The position numbers and the translations under genes were made by a program. From NCBI RefSeq assembly GCF_026672255.1, contig NZ_JAPOHA010000002.1, positions 1 to 64,000 on the forward strand: a DNA stretch of 64,000 nucleotides. Direction: 5' to 3'. The DNA is from Caproiciproducens galactitolivorans. GTDB taxonomy: Bacteria; Bacillota; Clostridia; Oscillospirales; Acutalibacteraceae. Under the pieces are notes generated by a model. It saw nothing but the letters and a program-made list of their open reading frames with translations. It searched no databases and was not told the DNA's origin. Of this stretch, positions 1-8,183 are shown one piece after another; within the stretch, counting starts at the first letter, position 1; every line of letters starts with the position of its first letter.

Positions 1-543
1 CTCAATTGTACCCTTCATAAATCCGTCGCTGAATCCATCAATAAATTCTCCGCCGTTCCGGATGCTTTCGATCCCTTCCGTTATACCATAGATTCCACCC
101 CCTACTACGGTACCAACTGCAATAAACATCAATTCCGGCCCAACGACGACAACAACCGCTATTGCTATCCCGGTAACCACGGTTCCCACCGCTATTTTGA
201 ACCAATTTTCTTGATACCATTCTTTTTTTAGTCCGGCTATGTCTTCCATTCGATCGATAAAACTGTTTGATTCTTTTTCAAGGTGCGTTTCCGTCTTATC
301 ATAGATATCTTTTGAAGATGATACAAACAGGCTGATATTTTCTATTTCAGTATACAACGCTTTCATACTTTTTTGAATATCTGCGATGGACCCGTCAATA
401 TTTCTTCTCCGCTTTATCTTGGAATCCACGCTGCCAAATACATGATCCATAGAAGATTTTAAATCTTCAAATGTGATGGCTATCGTATGAAACTGCATTG
501 CACAGCCGTCCAGCCCATCCAAATTTACTTTTATTGCACTCAA
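1..543 (-). CDS. LXG/WXG-like polymorphic toxin, 5' part only
   Basis: Partial gene running off the left edge; 181 codons are visible. It starts at a TTG at 543, with GGAGG 7 nt upstream. The N-terminus carries an L-D-G motif (residues 8-10), followed by about 100 residues of helical, charged, coiled-coil-like sequence. Then come a hydrophobic stretch (VTGIAIAVVVVVG) and a glycine-rich hydrophobic segment (VGTVVGGGIYG). This is the architecture of LXG/WXG100-type effectors secreted by the Gram-positive type VII (Esx) system: coiled-coil targeting domain, then pretoxin segment, then a C-terminal toxin. The toxin domain would lie outside the window, so its activity cannot be named. Family assignment rests on architecture, not on a diagnostic motif. 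Confidence 0.6.
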   Translation of the reverse strand, partial: MSAIKVNLDGLDGCAMQFHTIAITFEDLKSSMDHVFGSVDSKIKRRRNIDGSIADIQKSMKALYTEIENISLFVSSSKDIYDKTETHLEKESNSFIDRMEDIAGLKKEWYQENWFKIAVGTVVTGIAIAVVVVVGPELMFIAVGTVVGGGIYGITEGIESIRNGGEFIDGFSDGFMKGTIE

Positions 544-578
544 CTAAAATCCTCCTTTCGTTTTGAACTATATTTTTC

Positions 579-791
579 TTATTTTATCTGGCGCACTTCA
601 TTGTTATAATCAATCAAAAGAATATCATAAGTATCGTCTTTTACTTCATATACATTATTTTAATTCTTCTCTACACTCTTTTTTTTAAGAAATACACTGT
701 AGCCATCATAATGTGACAGTCTACAGTGCATTTCAAAAAATTTATTAACTAGCGCCAAAGCATGTAGCACAAGCTTTTTGCCAGACCTCAT
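579..791 (-). pseudogene. Small gene interrupted by an in-frame TAA, upstream of the LXG-like gene
   Basis: From ATG 791 an ORF of 43 codons runs to a TAA at 662-660. The same frame then continues without another stop for 26 protein-like codons (VYEVKDDTYDILLIDYNNEV) to a TAA at 579. The continuation is acidic/hydrophobic patterned and reads like real protein. It lies about 35 nt upstream of the LXG-like start on the same strand, where type VII effectors usually have small partner proteins. No family is recognised. It could be a nonsense-mutated partner gene, a sequencing error, or chance. Confidence 0.33.
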
Positions 792-986
792 TCTGATAAC
801 TTTTTTATTTATTTCACTTTTTTCTCTATATTAAGGCCTTTTAAAATACTTTATTACAATTATAATCATAAAACAATATTTGTCAAGGAGAAATATAACT
901 TTTGCTGAGGAATGTCATTCTCAAGCTTTCTCCTTTATTGGAGGTTGAAAAAGACCCATTTTTAAAAATATTGGCATAATCAAAAG

Positions 987-995
987 TGATATAAT
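987..995 (+). promoter_or_regulatory. Extended -10 promoter for the cysteine hydrolase gene
   Basis: TATAAT at 990-995 is preceded by TG plus one base (extended -10), 37 nt before the start codon at 1033. No good -35 box is present at 16-18 nt, which fits an extended -10 promoter. Confidence 0.5.
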
Positions 996-1032
996 AGCAA
1001 AAACAGGTAAATTTTCAGAAAGGAATGATACT

Positions 1033-1560
1033 ATGAAAAGAATATTGATTGTAGTGGATTACCAAAATGACTTTGTTACGGGCAGCCTGGGCTTTGAAGA
1101 AGCGGTTTTGCTGGAGGATCGGATTGCGAAAAAAATAGATTCCTACAGAAAGAATGGCTGGGAAGTTGCCTTTACGTACGATACACATGAAACGAATTAC
1201 CTGGAGACACAGGAAGGGAAAAAACTTCCCGTACCGCATTGCCTGAAAAATACGGAGGGCTGGAAATTATACGGGAAAATAGCCGCGCTTTGCAGCGAAG
1301 GGGATCAATGTTTTGAAAAGCCGACGTTTGGTTCCATGCGGCTTGCGGAATACCTGGCGAAGAATCAATATGACTGCGTTGAGCTTGCCGGCGTCGTTTC
1401 CAACATCTGTGTCCTCTCGAACGCCGTGCTGGCAAAAGCGGCTCTGCCGGAAGCAAAAATCGTAGTGGACGCCGCCTGCACAGCCGGCAACGACGCGCAT
1501 CTGAATCAAGCGGCGCTCGACGTGATGAAAGGATTGCAAATGGAGGTTGTGAACGCATAA
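1033..1560 (+). CDS. Cysteine hydrolase, isochorismatase/nicotinamidase family
   Basis: 175 residues, the usual length for the family. Residues 1-13 hold the N-terminal strand with the catalytic Asp (VVDYQNDF). The catalytic Lys is in EKPTFGSM, and the nucleophilic Cys is in GVVSNICVLSNA near residue 125. These three form the Asp-Lys-Cys triad that hydrolyses amides such as nicotinamide or related C-N bonds. The sequence lacks an obvious nicotinamidase-specific metal-site signature that I can confirm, so the substrate is left open. It has its own promoter and ends in a terminator shared with the convergent chemoreceptor gene, so it is probably monocistronic. Confidence 0.85.
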   Translation: MKRILIVVDYQNDFVTGSLGFEEAVLLEDRIAKKIDSYRKNGWEVAFTYDTHETNYLETQEGKKLPVPHCLKNTEGWKLYGKIAALCSEGDQCFEKPTFGSMRLAEYLAKNQYDCVELAGVVSNICVLSNAVLAKAALPEAKIVVDAACTAGNDAHLNQAALDVMKGLQMEVVNA

Positions 1561-1579
1561 GCCCACTTTACAATGAAAA

Positions 1580-1607
1580 AAACACCCCGTGTAATTACGG
1601 GGTGTTT
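1580..1607. terminator. Bidirectional Rho-independent terminator
   Basis: Perfect 11-bp stem AAACACCCCGT / ACGGGGTGTTT with a 6-nt loop, lying between the 3' ends of two convergent genes and flanked by A and T runs. Confidence 0.85.
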
Positions 1608-1612
1608 GCAAT

Positions 1613-2896
1613 TTAGCTGCGAAGTTTTAATTTTTCGGCTTCGGCTCTCAGGCTGTTCGCCTGCGCGGAAAGTTCCTCGCTTGCAGCCGCACTCTCTTCC
1701 GCTGTTGCAGAGTTTGTCTGAACGACCGCGGAAACCTGTTCGATTCCCTTCGTTATTTCCTCGACTGCGGTTGCCTGAGCGGTGGAAGCCTGCTCTATTT
1801 TCCGGATGGTATCCTGAACGCTTGCCATTTGCTCGGCTGCTTTACTCAGCGCCTGTGCCGTGCTGTCGGCGATCTGGGTTCCGTCCGAAACCTTTTGAAT
1901 GGAATTTTCAATTAACTGGGTTGTCTGCTTTGCCGCATCGGCGGATTTGCTGGCAAGATTGCGGACTTCATCAGCGACAACAGAGAATCCCTTTCCCGCC
2001 GCTCCGGCCCTGGCGGCTTCAACAGCGGCGTTCAATGCCAGAATGTTGGTTTGGAATGCGATATTATCGATTACCTTAATGATTTTGCTGATTTCATTGG
2101 AAGAGATATTAATGTTGTCCATGGCCTCAAGCATTTGCTGCATCTGCTGATTGCTGTGCTGCACCTGCTTTGTGGTTTCTTCTATGTAAGACGTTGCTTC
2201 CGTAACATGTTCGGTATTCTCATTTATCCTTTGAGAAACGTCGGCAATCGTTGCGGACAGCTCCTGAATGGCACTGGCCTGTTCGGTCGCGCCCTGCGCC
2301 AGGCTTTGCGCGCCGCCGGAAACCTGATTGGAACCGTTGCTGATTTGTTCTGAGGAAACCAAAACATTTTTATATGCACTATTCAAGGAATCCAGAATGG
2401 TATTCACCGCGGCTGCGATGGGAGCATAATCGCCCGCGTAGCCCTTTAAAGCATCGAAGGAAACGTCTCCTTCGGAAATTTTTACAAGCCTTTTCGTTAT
2501 TTCATTAATCGCGTAACGAAGGCTTTGCAGGGCAAAGCGGAGGGAGTCGGCGAGTTCGCCCAACTCGTTTTTGGACTGAAAGGTAATTTCCGCGTCCAGT
2601 TTCCCTTCGGCGAACTGATTGGTCGCTGCAATAAGCTCATCAATTGGTTTGTCGAATTCTTTTACAATGGAATGATAGATTATAATTAAGTTCAGAATTC
2701 CCACAATCGATAACAAAATCAAAATCACCGATAATAAGACCCACGCATCGGTGCTGCCTAACATTCCCCAAACGCCCAGGCAGCCGCTTACGGCAATGTA
2801 TATTCCTACAATTGAAAATCCAAACTGAAGTCTCTTTTTAATTTTCATGTTGGAAAATTTTAATTTGGGCAGTTTTAACCCCTTTAATTTAGTCAT
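1613..2896 (-). CDS. Methyl-accepting chemotaxis protein lacking a periplasmic sensor domain
   Basis: 427 residues. After a basic N-terminus, two membrane helices (about residues 27-47 and 52-75) are separated by only a few residues, so there is no extracellular ligand domain. HAMP-like sequence follows ([17 protein letters not shown]), then a long methyl-accepting coiled coil. The invariant signalling tip [20 protein letters not shown] is near residue 285, and the C-terminus is alanine/glutamate-rich. It would couple to CheA/CheW, which are not in this window. Start ATG 2896 has AGGAGG 9-10 nt upstream. It probably senses membrane or cytoplasmic state, or a signal through a partner. Confidence 0.93.
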   Translation of the reverse strand: MTKLKGLKLPKLKFSNMKIKKRLQFGFSIVGIYIAVSGCLGVWGMLGSTDAWVLLSVILILLSIVGILNLIIIYHSIVKEFDKPIDELIAATNQFAEGKLDAEITFQSKNELGELADSLRFALQSLRYAINEITKRLVKISEGDVSFDALKGYAGDYAPIAAAVNTILDSLNSAYKNVLVSSEQISNGSNQVSGGAQSLAQGATEQASAIQELSATIADVSQRINENTEHVTEATSYIEETTKQVQHSNQQMQQMLEAMDNINISSNEISKIIKVIDNIAFQTNILALNAAVEAARAGAAGKGFSVVADEVRNLASKSADAAKQTTQLIENSIQKVSDGTQIADSTAQALSKAAEQMASVQDTIRKIEQASTAQATAVEEITKGIEQVSAVVQTNSATAEESAAASEELSAQANSLRAEAEKLKLRS

Positions 2897-3267
2897 TTAC
2901 TATAACTCCTCCTAGAATAATTACCGAATAGAAATAATTAGAATGAAATAAGAGGTATAACCATGTACCGCCCCTTTCACCTTAATGCACAACAGGAAAA
3001 TTGGTTAGTTTTTATCCCTATCAGTATATTTTAACAGAGTTCGACAATTTATTCTAATTATAATGAATTATAATCAATTTTTTACAAAAAATCCCAAAAT
3101 AATTATCCATATTTATACTTTCCCTATAAATTACATTCATACAGATCTGGTGGATAAATATTCAAATCGTTTTCGTAAGGTGAAATTTTACGGCCACCCT
3201 GCTGCTTCGTTTTGGTAATATAATGAAAAAAGGTACATAAATGAAAATAATTTTGAAAAAATAATGA
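2897..3267. other. Intergenic region between divergent MCP and speE genes
   Basis: AT-rich stretch of about 370 nt between two divergently transcribed genes. I see no ORF of note, no stable hairpin with a T-run and no repeat. It presumably carries the MCP promoter, which I could not place with confidence. Confidence 0.4.
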
Positions 3268-3296
3268 TTGAAAAGGAAAAGATATTATGCTATTAT
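3268..3296 (+). promoter_or_regulatory. Sigma-A type promoter for speE
   Basis: TTGAAA (3268-3273), 17-nt spacer, TATTAT (3291-3296), about 65 nt before the speE start. Confidence 0.55.
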
Positions 3297-3360
3297 ATCT
3301 ATCAAATTAGTATATTGTTGCACGAATTTGAATATTTAAAAGTGAAAAGGAGAGCAAAAG

Positions 3361-4275
3361 ATGGAGAATCCCCTCGTTGATATTCTGTATACGCAAAACT
3401 GGGACAGCAGCACGAAATTTTCGATTAAGGTAACAAAACCGCTTCATTCGGAGGTAACGCCTTACCAGAGAATCGATTTTTTTGATTCTGAAACGTATGG
3501 CCGTTTCTTTACGCTGGACGGTTTGATGATGGTAACGCAGAAGGACGAGTTTGCTTATCATGATATGATTACGCATGTGCCGATGGCGACAAACCCGGAC
3601 ATTAAGCGGGTTCTGATTATCGGCGGCGGCGACGGGGGAACCTCCCGTGAAATATGCCGTTATAAGCATATTGAAAGCGTTGACCTGGTTGAAATTGACG
3701 AGCGGGTTATGCAGCTTTGCCAGGAGTATCTGCCGCAGACGGCGGGGCATATTGCGAAGGAACCGCGCCTCCATTTACACTTTGAAGACGGTCTCAATTA
3801 TGTGAAAAACAAGCCGGATGCTTCCTTCGACTTGATTCTTGTGGATTCCACGGATCCGATCGGTTCCGGCGAGGGACTGTTTACCACGGAATTTTACCGC
3901 CAGTGCTTCCGAGTCCTTTCCGACGACGGGATTCTGATTAACCAGCACGAATCTCCGTATTACCAGTTCCATGTAAAGGAAATGCGCAAGGCGCACCGGA
4001 AGATCAAGGACGTGTTCCCGATCGTAAGGGTGTACCAGTACAATATTGCTACGTATCCATCCGGGCATTGGCTGTTCGGTTTTGCTTCCAAAAAATACGA
4101 CCCGGTGCGTGACCATCAGGTGGAGCGCTGGGAGGCGTTTGGCCTGAAAACCATGTATTATAATTCACAAATCCATGAGGGCGCGTTCGCCCTTCCGACC
4201 TTTGTAAATGAAATGCTGGCGGGTACGGACCCAAACACGCTTCCGATTTTCCCGCATAAAGACTATGTTGAATAA
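3361..4275 (+). CDS. speE: Spermidine synthase (polyamine aminopropyltransferase)
   Basis: 304 residues. It transfers an aminopropyl group from decarboxylated S-adenosylmethionine to putrescine. Seen in the sequence: N-terminal beta domain with QRIDFFDSETYGRFFTLDG, the nucleotide-binding loop IIGGGDGGTSREICRY, the acidic VEID at the end of the next strand, and the catalytic-region motif LILVDSTDPIG. All are hallmarks of the SpeE fold. Start ATG 3361 has GGAG at a good distance. No speD (SAM decarboxylase) gene is nearby, so the aminopropyl donor must come from elsewhere. A sister activity such as carboxyaminopropyl or agmatine aminopropyl transfer cannot be excluded. The downstream arginine/agmatine genes supply putrescine. 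Confidence 0.92.
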   Translation: MENPLVDILYTQNWDSSTKFSIKVTKPLHSEVTPYQRIDFFDSETYGRFFTLDGLMMVTQKDEFAYHDMITHVPMATNPDIKRVLIIGGGDGGTSREICRYKHIESVDLVEIDERVMQLCQEYLPQTAGHIAKEPRLHLHFEDGLNYVKNKPDASFDLILVDSTDPIGSGEGLFTTEFYRQCFRVLSDDGILINQHESPYYQFHVKEMRKAHRKIKDVFPIVRVYQYNIATYPSGHWLFGFASKKYDPVRDHQVERWEAFGLKTMYYNSQIHEGAFALPTFVNEMLAGTDPNTLPIFPHKDYVE

Positions 4276-4284
4276 ATAAGAATA

Positions 4285-4310
4285 ATGGGCCGGCGCGAAA
4301 ACCGGCCCAT
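4285..4310 (+). terminator. Terminator hairpin after speE
   Basis: Perfect 9-bp stem ATGGGCCGG / CCGGCCCAT with an 8-nt loop followed by TCATTTT. It lies just after the speE stop and overlaps a spurious in-frame upstream ATG of the next gene, which argues for the downstream TTG start of that gene. Confidence 0.75.
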
Positions 4311-4338
4311 TCATTTTATCGGAAAAGGAGAGATTCCG

Positions 4339-5937
4339 TTGCGCCGGGAAGAATTGGATTCGGAGGAAATGCTCCGTTTATTATTGGATTTTTGCGGGGT
4401 GAATACCGTAAACGGGGAAGAGGGCTGCGAAAACAACGGAACGCAGTTCCTGTATGAAAGCCTTAAAACAATACCGTATTTTCAGGAAAATCCGGATTGC
4501 CTGTTTTTACAGCCTGTCGAGGGCGATCCTTTAAAAAGGAAAAATCTTGTAGCCTTTCTGAAAGCAAATCCCCCTACAAAAAACACAATCATCCTCAGCG
4601 GCCACATTGATACGGTCGATACCGAGGTCTGCGGGCCGCTGAAGGATTTGGCGTTTCAGCCTGTGAAATATACGGAGGCGCTTTTAAAAGCAGATATTGA
4701 TGACGAAATCTGGAAGGAGCTCCAAAGCGGAGAGTATCTCGCAGGCCGGGGCGTGGCGGATATGAAATCCGGGCTGGCGGCGCAGTGGGCGATTCTAAAA
4801 TACTATGCTATGCACTTGGAAAAGCTGAAGGTGAACCTGCTCTGGATACCGGTCATTGATGAGGAAAACAACGCGAACGGAATTCATCAGGCGGTGGAAT
4901 ACTTCTGCTCGCTCCGCAATGAAAAATATGAATTGCTTTGCTGTATTGACAGTGAACCGACCATTACGCCGGAAAGCAAGGACTGCGGCCGGATCTATCT
5001 TGGCACAATCGGCATGGTTACCCCTTTTGCGCTGGCTGTGGGGAAGGAAAGCCATGTAGGCGAATATTTTGAAGGAATCAGCGCGGCGCTGATGGCCTTT
5101 CATCTGGGAATCGCAATGGAAAACAATCCGGAATTCACGGAAATTTATAAAGGGAAAAAATATCCCCCTATCTGCTGCCTGAGGACGATGGACTTCCGAA
5201 AAAGCTATTCTGTAACGGTTCCGAACCGTTTCGCCATGTATTTCAATTATCTGTTTGTAAGGAAAAGACCGGGGGATATCCTTAACCTGGTCAGCCTTTT
5301 CGCATCCTCCTCCGCGGAAAAAGCGCTGGAGCAAGCCGGAAAAGGAAAAAGAAAGGTTAAAATCCTGACTTTTGAAGAGCTTTGCACGGAATACGAACAA
5401 AAAACAGGCCGCAGCCACGAGGAATCCTTACAGGAATATATCCGCCGATGCCTGCGGGACATGGATATTCAGGACTGCTGTATGAGCTTCGTAAATGAAC
5501 TCTGCGATGAAATTCAACTGGAAGGACCGGCGTTCGTCATCGGTTTCCTGCCGCCCTACTGCCCTTCCCGTGTCAATTTGCGAATCAGCGAGAAGGAACG
5601 AAAAGTGGAAAGCATTGCGGAAAAACTGATTGATACCCGTAAAAATAAAGGGTTGGATATTCGGCTGTCCGAGGTATACGAAGGAATATCGGATTTAAGC
5701 GAACTTGGATTCCAGGGCGACGGCAGGGATATTCACCTTTTGCAAAAGAATCTGGTCGGGCTGAATGTCGGTACGCCGTATCCTCTTGAAAAAATGCAGC
5801 AGCTTGATATTCCGGTTATTAATATCGGCCCCGTCGGCAAGGATGCGCACAAAATGGGGGAAAGGCTGTATCTTCCATATTTCAAGGATGTGCTGCCGGG
5901 TCTGTTGCTGGATTTTATTGAAGAAATGCAGAGATAA
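4339..5937 (+). CDS. rocB: M20-family metallohydrolase similar to RocB (arginine utilisation protein)
   Basis: 532 residues from TTG 4339, with AAGGAG 8-9 nt upstream. A longer reading from ATG 4285 would begin inside the speE terminator stem, so it is rejected. The N-terminal half shows the M20 metal sites: LSGHIDTVDTE (His and Asp ligands) and AGRGVADMKSG, with a later acidic VIDEENNANG. The length and the insertion-rich C-terminal half match RocB proteins rather than shorter deacylases. RocB is linked to arginine catabolism in Bacillus, but its exact reaction is not settled. Its location between speE and the agmatine operon supports a role in amide or peptide release of arginine-type substrates; that is inference. 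Confidence 0.8.
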   Translation: MRREELDSEEMLRLLLDFCGVNTVNGEEGCENNGTQFLYESLKTIPYFQENPDCLFLQPVEGDPLKRKNLVAFLKANPPTKNTIILSGHIDTVDTEVCGPLKDLAFQPVKYTEALLKADIDDEIWKELQSGEYLAGRGVADMKSGLAAQWAILKYYAMHLEKLKVNLLWIPVIDEENNANGIHQAVEYFCSLRNEKYELLCCIDSEPTITPESKDCGRIYLGTIGMVTPFALAVGKESHVGEYFEGISAALMAFHLGIAMENNPEFTEIYKGKKYPPICCLRTMDFRKSYSVTVPNRFAMYFNYLFVRKRPGDILNLVSLFASSSAEKALEQAGKGKRKVKILTFEELCTEYEQKTGRSHEESLQEYIRRCLRDMDIQDCCMSFVNELCDEIQLEGPAFVIGFLPPYCPSRVNLRISEKERKVESIAEKLIDTRKNKGLDIRLSEVYEGISDLSELGFQGDGRDIHLLQKNLVGLNVGTPYPLEKMQQLDIPVINIGPVGKDAHKMGERLYLPYFKDVLPGLLLDFIEEMQR

Positions 5938-5977
5938 AAAAGCCTGTAAGATAGCAATACGTTATCTTACAGGCTTT
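5938..5977. terminator. Bidirectional terminator
   Basis: AAAGCCTGTAAGATA pairs with TATCTTACAGGCTTT, with a short loop. It sits between convergent genes (rocB and the LuxR regulator). Confidence 0.85.
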
Positions 5978-5983
5978 CTGTTA

Positions 5984-6763
5984 TTATACAGAAGGATTGG
6001 ATCTTTCACAAACAACCCGCACCAGTTGGGAGCGGTTGGAAACATTCAGTTTTTCAAAGATATGCGCAACATGTTTTTTCGTCGTATTTTCCGAAATGAA
6101 AAGTCTTGCACTGATTTCGCTGTTGTGCATTCCGGCATTCAGCAGCTGGAGAATTTCATATTCCCGCTGTGTCAGCCGGTATTTTGACATCATGTCGTTT
6201 TCCGGGGAATTCGATGCTTTATAGCTGATTCCGTTCGGGAAAATCTGGCGGAACCGCCTGCAAAGATGATCGTTTAAAATGCGGAAAATTTCCAGGTCAT
6301 GGTCTGTAAAGTCGCCGGTTTTTTTGTTCCGCATAAAAGTAACCGAGCCGAAGAGCGTTCCGCTTTCAATAATACTGGAGCCTCCGCAGTAGAAGACATC
6401 CATGGGTTTCAGCCATTCGTTGCAGAAAAGTGACCGCTCCCGAAGCTTGTCCGGGAGCAAATCCGTATCACGGTAGACAATCGGCTCATTCTGGGAAAGC
6501 GCCCAGACCGCGTAATCCAGCGATTCAAAATGATGATAATAATCGTCCAGATTCGAGTCGGACATACCGATGGCTATGGGATCAAAAAAGATGTGGTTAT
6601 CCCCCTTGTTATCCCCCAGGTCAAAGAAAGCTTTCTGATAGGTGACAAGATTCCGGATCCTTTCCAGAAAGTCACCCCGCAGAGCGACCAAATTATCGCA
6701 GCTGTAAATATTAGCGACAATTGTGTTGATCTGACACCATTCCTCATGGTTCAATTCCACCAT
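5984..6763 (-). CDS. LuxR-type transcriptional regulator with GAF-like sensor
   Basis: 259 residues from ATG 6763. A GTG at 6775 is in frame but has the purine-rich AAGGAA directly against it, too close to serve as its ribosome site. About 190 N-terminal residues have GAF-like patterning (FFDLGDNKG, GTLFGSVTFMR, FTDHDLEIFRILNDH). The C-terminal 65 residues are a LuxR/FixJ helix-turn-helix: LTQREYEILQLLNAGMHNSEI with ISENTTKKHVAHIFEKL. There are no membrane segments, so it differs from the membrane LuxR protein AguR of lactic acid bacteria. It is divergent from ptcA across a region with repeated operator-like sites, which suggests it controls the agmatine operon. Confidence 0.85.
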   Translation of the reverse strand: MVELNHEEWCQINTIVANIYSCDNLVALRGDFLERIRNLVTYQKAFFDLGDNKGDNHIFFDPIAIGMSDSNLDDYYHHFESLDYAVWALSQNEPIVYRDTDLLPDKLRERSLFCNEWLKPMDVFYCGGSSIIESGTLFGSVTFMRNKKTGDFTDHDLEIFRILNDHLCRRFRQIFPNGISYKASNSPENDMMSKYRLTQREYEILQLLNAGMHNSEISARLFISENTTKKHVAHIFEKLNVSNRSQLVRVVCERSNPSV

Positions 6764-6948
6764 GATTTTCGACACTTCCTTTCTTCACCGTGTACATATT
6801 TTCCGTATATATAGTATTCTGAATCGAAAACACTGTCAAGTCAAATAGGAAATTAATAACACTTTTTGTTTATTTTGTTTAAAATTAATCCACCATATGG
6901 GATATTGCACAATAATAAAAGCATACACTGTCCGTTTTCACGATTCAT

Positions 6949-6986
6949 ATCACCCAAACGGGTGATATTGGCAGGAAACGGGTGAT
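6949..6986. promoter_or_regulatory. Repeated operator-like sites upstream of the agmatine operon
   Basis: An inverted repeat ATCACCC-AAAC-GGGTGAT (6949-6966) is followed by another copy of AAACGGGTGAT. The two direct copies (6956-6966 and 6976-6986) start exactly 20 nt apart, about two helical turns. They lie 27-57 nt upstream of the -35 box of ptcA, a typical activator position. The likely ligand is the divergently encoded LuxR protein (inference). Confidence 0.6.
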
Positions 6987-7012
6987 TTTTCAGAGGTTAT
7001 ACCGGAGTGTAA

Positions 7013-7042
7013 TTGTGCATTCTGATCAAAAAGCCTTATAAT
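7013..7042 (+). promoter_or_regulatory. Promoter of the ptcA-aguD-aguA-arcC operon
   Basis: TTGTGC (7013-7018), 18-nt spacer, TATAAT (7037-7042), giving a leader of about 50 nt before ptcA. The poor -35 and long spacer fit an activator-dependent promoter. Confidence 0.65.
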
Positions 7043-7097
7043 AATGTCACGAAATGAAGGTTATATGACCTAAATATTTTTATGGAGGATATGAAAC

Positions 7098-8114
7098 ATG
7101 GCGAGAATTAAGGATTTTGTAGACACCACTGATTTTACCAAGCAAGAACTGTTGGACATTATTGAACTGGGGCTTAAATTAAAGAAATGCATTAAGTCCG
7201 GTTATTATCCGCCGCTCTTGAAGAATAAAACTCTTGGCATGATTTTTGAACAGTCTTCAACCAGAACAAGAGTTTCCTTTGAAACAGCGATGGAGCAGCT
7301 TGGCGGTCACGCACAGTATCTTGCGCCGGGCCAAATCCAGTTGGGCGGTCATGAGACCATTGAAGATACCGCAAGAGTCCTTTCAAGGCTGGTTGACATT
7401 TTAATGGCCAGAGTCGAAAGACATAAGACGATTGTGAATCTTGCAAACAATGCAACCGTTCCGGTGATCAACGGCATGTCCGATTACAACCATCCGACAC
7501 AGGAAATGGGCGACGCGATCACGATGGTCGAGCACCTTCCGGAAGGCAAAAAGCTGGAAGACTGCAAGGTTGTATTTGTCGGCGACGCGACGCAGGTCTG
7601 CGCTTCCCTCTGCTTCCTCTGCACGAAGCTTGGCATGAAGTTTGTCCACTTCGGGCCGAAGGGTTTCCAGCTGAGAGAGAACCACATTAAAATTGCAGAA
7701 GAGAACTGCAAAGTTTCCGGCGGCAGCTTCGCAATTACCGAAAACGCAAAGGAAGCTTTGAAGGACGCCGACTTTGTTTATACGGATGTCTGGTACGGCC
7801 TTTATGAAGCAGAACTTTCCGAGGAAGAGAGACTCAAGGTTTTCATGCCGAAATATCAGGTTAACAAAGAATTGATGTCGCTTGCAAGTCCGCATGCGAA
7901 ATTCATGCACTGCCTGCCGGCCACAAGAGGAGAAGAGGTTACGGACGAAGTGATCGATTCCGACTGTTCCATCGTATTTGACGAAGCGGAAAACAGACTG
8001 ACCGCGATGAGAGCGCTGCTTGTCTATTTCCTGAATCCGCAGACGGTCAGCGAGTATAAAGCGCAGGCGGCAAAAGCAGAACTGGAAGAATTCCTTGCAA
8101 ACAGAATTCTGTAA
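7098..8114 (+). CDS. ptcA: Putrescine carbamoyltransferase
   Basis: 338 residues. It phosphorolyses N-carbamoylputrescine to putrescine and carbamoyl phosphate, the second step of the agmatine deiminase pathway. The carbamoyl-phosphate loop STRTR is at residues 54-58, followed by the conserved HPTQ (NHPTQEMGD) and [11 protein letters not shown] motifs of transcarbamylases. The substrate-side segment [11 protein letters not shown] and the C-terminal helical tail point to PTCase rather than ornithine carbamoyltransferase. The neighbours (agmatine antiporter, agmatine deiminase, carbamate kinase) settle the choice. GGAGG precedes ATG 7098. First gene of the operon. Confidence 0.95.
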   Translation: MARIKDFVDTTDFTKQELLDIIELGLKLKKCIKSGYYPPLLKNKTLGMIFEQSSTRTRVSFETAMEQLGGHAQYLAPGQIQLGGHETIEDTARVLSRLVDILMARVERHKTIVNLANNATVPVINGMSDYNHPTQEMGDAITMVEHLPEGKKLEDCKVVFVGDATQVCASLCFLCTKLGMKFVHFGPKGFQLRENHIKIAEENCKVSGGSFAITENAKEALKDADFVYTDVWYGLYEAELSEEERLKVFMPKYQVNKELMSLASPHAKFMHCLPATRGEEVTDEVIDSDCSIVFDEAENRLTAMRALLVYFLNPQTVSEYKAQAAKAELEEFLANRIL

Positions 8115-8183
8115 TTTCAGAAGCTTCCCCCTTCCATTGAACTGAAGAAGTTTATTTATTAATTTTATATAGGGGTGAATATC

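Noticed and set aside
38-220. 60-residue minus-strand frame at the left edge
   Set aside because: It is in a different frame from the LXG-like gene that covers the same bases with better protein character and a ribosome site.
4285-4338. Upstream ATG start for rocB
   Set aside because: It begins inside the speE terminator stem; TTG 4339 has a proper ribosome site.
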